The notes beneath the pieces were generated by a model. That model ran no database searches, was not told where the DNA came from, and saw nothing but the letters and a program-made list of their open reading frames with translations. Of a stretch of DNA of 64,000 nt, positions 62,138 through 64,000 are shown piece after piece. Location of the stretch: the NCBI GenBank assembly GCA_008330645.1, contig VLTN01000052.1:1-64000 (forward strand), read 5' to 3'. Origin of the DNA: Cafeteria roenbergensis. Taxonomy: Eukaryota; Sar; Bigyra; Bicosoecida; Cafeteriaceae. Position 1 is the stretch's first letter. Each line of letters starts with the position of its first letter. Made by a program: the position numbers and the translations under genes.

Positions 62138-63163
62138 ATGCCAACGCAGCGCAGACTATGGGCCCGGTCATCGCTCGGTGCCGCGGCCATGGTGGCGGCA
62201 GCCTCCTGCGCAGCGGCTGCGACGGCCGAGTCTGTGGGGGACGCGACTGCGTCCGTGGCCAAGTTCGCGGACGTGGCGCAGCTCGGGAAGGGCGTGGTGG
62301 CGGGCCAGCGCGTGCGGCCATTCCTCATCGACGTGTCGCCCGTGTCTGTGGGCGCGTTTGCGAGGTTCGTTGAGGCCAACCCGGGCTTCCGAACAGACGC
62401 CGAGCGATACGGGTGGAGCTTTGTGTTCGAGCCTCTCATGACCCAGCAGGCGCGGGATGACGCGGCCCGCACCGACGCCCCGCGCAGCCCCAACGCGACG
62501 TGGTGGGTGGAGGTGCAGGGCGCGTCGTGGCTGCGGCCGGGGGGCGGGCAGGCCGACCCGGCAACGAACTGGCAACTGCCCGTGACACACGTGTCGATGG
62601 AAGACGCCGCGGCCTTCTGCCGCTGGCGAGAGGGCAAGCTCCCCACCGCGGCGCAGTGGGAGTGGGCCGCTGGGGCGGGCGTGGACGGCGCCGAGCTGCC
62701 CTGGAAGCCCAGTGCCGGGGACGCCGCCACGATGGCAAACCTGTGGACGGCCGAGGCGGGCCCGGAGGAGGCCGCCGCCCCACTGGCCGCCGACGCCGAC
62801 GGCTTTGGCGGCCCGGCCCCCGTGACGCAGCTGCTGCACCAGAATGACTGGGGCATGCGCCACCTCATCGGGAACACCTGGGAGTGGACCCAGACGCGGT
62901 TTCGCGGGGAGCGGGCCGTTCCGGCGCGGTGGGACAGCGGGACCCTCTGGACGCTCAAGGGGGGCTCGTTCCTTGACCGGCTGGGCGGCGTCTTCGGCGA
63001 GGCCGGGGGCGTGACGATCATGTCCGAGGCCGGCAACACGGCCGACATGTCAAGCAGCTACATCGGGTTCCGGTGCACCTACAAGGCTGCCCCGGCGGGC
63101 GCTGAACTGGTCATCGTGGACGACTGGTCCAGCGAGAATGACGACGAGCATGACGAGCTCTGA
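62138..63163 (+). CDS. FGE/SUMF-like protein with ER retention signal, cysteine-less
   Basis: 341 residues, no intron. Signal peptide at about 1-30 (LGAAAMVAAASCAAAATAES). The formylglycine-generating-enzyme fold is clear: FVEANPGFRTDAERYGWSFV, WWVEVQGASWLRPGG, PVTHVSMEDAAAFCRWREGK, LPTAAQWEWAAGAG, GNTWEWTQTRF, KGGSFLDR and SSYIGFRC. FGE makes formylglycine on sulfatases in the ER, using a copper-binding cysteine pair located just after KGGS (CHRSYC in human SUMF1). That pair is absent here, as in the SUMF2-type paralogue, so catalysis is unlikely and a regulatory or binding role is more plausible. The C-terminus is DDEHDEL, a canonical HDEL ER-retrieval signal. Confidence 0.88.
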   Translation: MPTQRRLWARSSLGAAAMVAAASCAAAATAESVGDATASVAKFADVAQLGKGVVAGQRVRPFLIDVSPVSVGAFARFVEANPGFRTDAERYGWSFVFEPLMTQQARDDAARTDAPRSPNATWWVEVQGASWLRPGGGQADPATNWQLPVTHVSMEDAAAFCRWREGKLPTAAQWEWAAGAGVDGAELPWKPSAGDAATMANLWTAEAGPEEAAAPLAADADGFGGPAPVTQLLHQNDWGMRHLIGNTWEWTQTRFRGERAVPARWDSGTLWTLKGGSFLDRLGGVFGEAGGVTIMSEAGNTADMSSSYIGFRCTYKAAPAGAELVIVDDWSSENDDEHDEL

Positions 63164-63626
63164 GCCCGCGCCGATGCGCGTGCGTGGTCGGTTTTGGCGC
63201 GGCCATCGAACGGCCGGGCGGGCCGAACAGCGATCGGAACAGCTGAGCCCGCGTTTCGGCCTTTGTCCGCGAGAGGCGGGTCTCGCCCTTGCGTGGCGAG
63301 TGCGCTGCGCATGCGCCAGCAGCGACGCCACTGACTGTCCCTCACCACACTCACGCACGCGGGGTCCAGCTGCGAGCCCAACTTGACAGCCAAGGGCCAG
63401 CGAACACGCTTGCGCGGCGCGAAACCGCTGCGCCGACTGGACAAACATCGTGGCGAGGAGAGGCAGCGACGACGCCGCCAGCAGCCTCGGCGACGTGGGC
63501 GCCGCCCCTGTGCCGCCGGCAAGGCACGCTAACTGCCCCCCTCCTCCCCGCCCAACATATGCTGTCAGCGCGGCCCGCGCTCGCCTCTCCAAAGCGGAGC
63601 TCTCGACCGCAGCCGGCCGCGCCGCC
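63164..63626. other. convergent intergenic spacer
   Basis: 463 bp between the FGE-like stop and the stop of the minus-strand gene at the right edge. No gene recognised; several frames are open from base composition alone. Confidence 0.5.
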
Positions 63627-64000
63627 TTACTCTCGCTCGCTAGCGCCGTCATCTGCAAGGCCGCTGCCGCTGGCGAACGGCGCCGGCCTGCCAGACCTGG
63701 CGCGACGCGAGCGCTCCGCCCAGGCCATGATGCGAAAAATGGCGCTGCTGAAAATCCCGTTTGCGTCCCTGAGGAAGTCGAAAAAGTTCCCAAGGAACCC
63801 CACCGTTTCGCGGCGGGCAAACTCCTTGCCGGACCAAAGGTCCTCGTGCCGCGCCACCACGCACTCCCCCGGAACAAAGGTCAGGCGGGATGCCGTGCGG
63901 AACGGGACCGCCTTGCCAAACACCTCGTACTCGGCGTCCACCCACACCACAAGCAGGTCGGGGTCCTGAAACGTGCCGTCGCGAGGCATCACGTCCACAC
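63627..64000 (-). CDS. C-terminal part of an NTF2/SnoaL-fold-like protein (runs off the right edge)
   Basis: At least 123 residues, with the 5' part outside the window. The visible sequence alternates beta-type stretches (DLLVVWVDAEYEVF; SRLTFVPGECVVARHEDLW) and then a helical membrane- or lipid-facing looking segment (VGFLGNFFDFLRDANGIFSSAIFRIM). The 'RHEDLWS' wording recalls uncharacterised NTF2-like proteins of plants and algae; that is a weak family guess. The C-terminus is Ser/Gly-rich and ends DDGASERE. Confidence 0.5.
   Translation of the reverse strand, partial: VDVMPRDGTFQDPDLLVVWVDAEYEVFGKAVPFRTASRLTFVPGECVVARHEDLWSGKEFARRETVGFLGNFFDFLRDANGIFSSAIFRIMAWAERSRRARSGRPAPFASGSGLADDGASERE

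Overview
This window is nuclear DNA of a GC-rich, gene-dense eukaryote, most likely a unicellular protist. Spliceosomal introns are present: almost every donor reads GTGAG and most acceptors read CGCAG or GCAG. The gene set is purely eukaryotic: SmD2, ribosomal protein L7a/eL8, a TOM22-like receptor, a MIC10-like MICOS subunit, a kinesin, a peroxisomal acyl-CoA oxidase, a CAMTA factor and a tepsin-like adaptor accessory protein. A MAK/MOK-type kinase suggests, but does not prove, a flagellated cell. I cannot name the species. Gene models were read by eye from reading frames, splice sites and domain continuity; no alignment or search was run.

Region 1 (1-12 kb) is the accessory part. Three 3' ends of one LINE, of the kind with a C-terminal restriction-like endonuclease, lie on the + strand at 1-473, 5493-6228 and 10985-11801, and they alternate with two minus-strand genes. 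The first gene (609-5368) is an ankyrin gene in which fifteen consecutive exons are each exactly 99 bp, each in phase 0 and each one 33-residue repeat; the exon-intron unit of about 283 bp has been copied in tandem. The second (6219-10327) encodes a P-loop NTPase followed by a nuclease-like region, an architecture like the CRN/RHS ('retrotransposon hot spot') proteins. The RHS-like stop codon lies inside a LINE tail, and the ankyrin stop lies within about 35 bp of one.

Region 2 (12-26.5 kb) is compact housekeeping: MIC10-like, kinesin, a multi-Myb TTF1/Reb1-like factor, SmD2, an MGRN1-like RING E3, TOM22-like and L7a. Intron 1 of the Myb gene holds a 1.7-kb minisatellite of a 22-bp GC-box-like unit that is open in many frames on both strands and creates large phantom reading frames.

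Region 3 (26.5-50 kb) carries long genes for low-complexity proteins: a coiled-coil protein, a CCHC zinc-knuckle/RS protein, a polytopic membrane protein, a CAMTA factor of about 2,100 residues (CG-1, IPT, ankyrin, IQ), an unrecognised Gly/Ala-rich protein, and a Rab-GAP whose TBC domain is split by large insertions. Region 4 (50-64 kb) holds the MAK/MOK kinase, a tail-anchored J-protein, the tepsin-like protein, acyl-CoA oxidase with a PTS2, an LRR protein with a possible 30-nt intron, an ER-retained FGE-like protein lacking the catalytic cysteines, and a partial gene at the right edge. Genes are often divergent with 120-300 bp between starts, and several introns carry long poly-C tracts on the sense strand.
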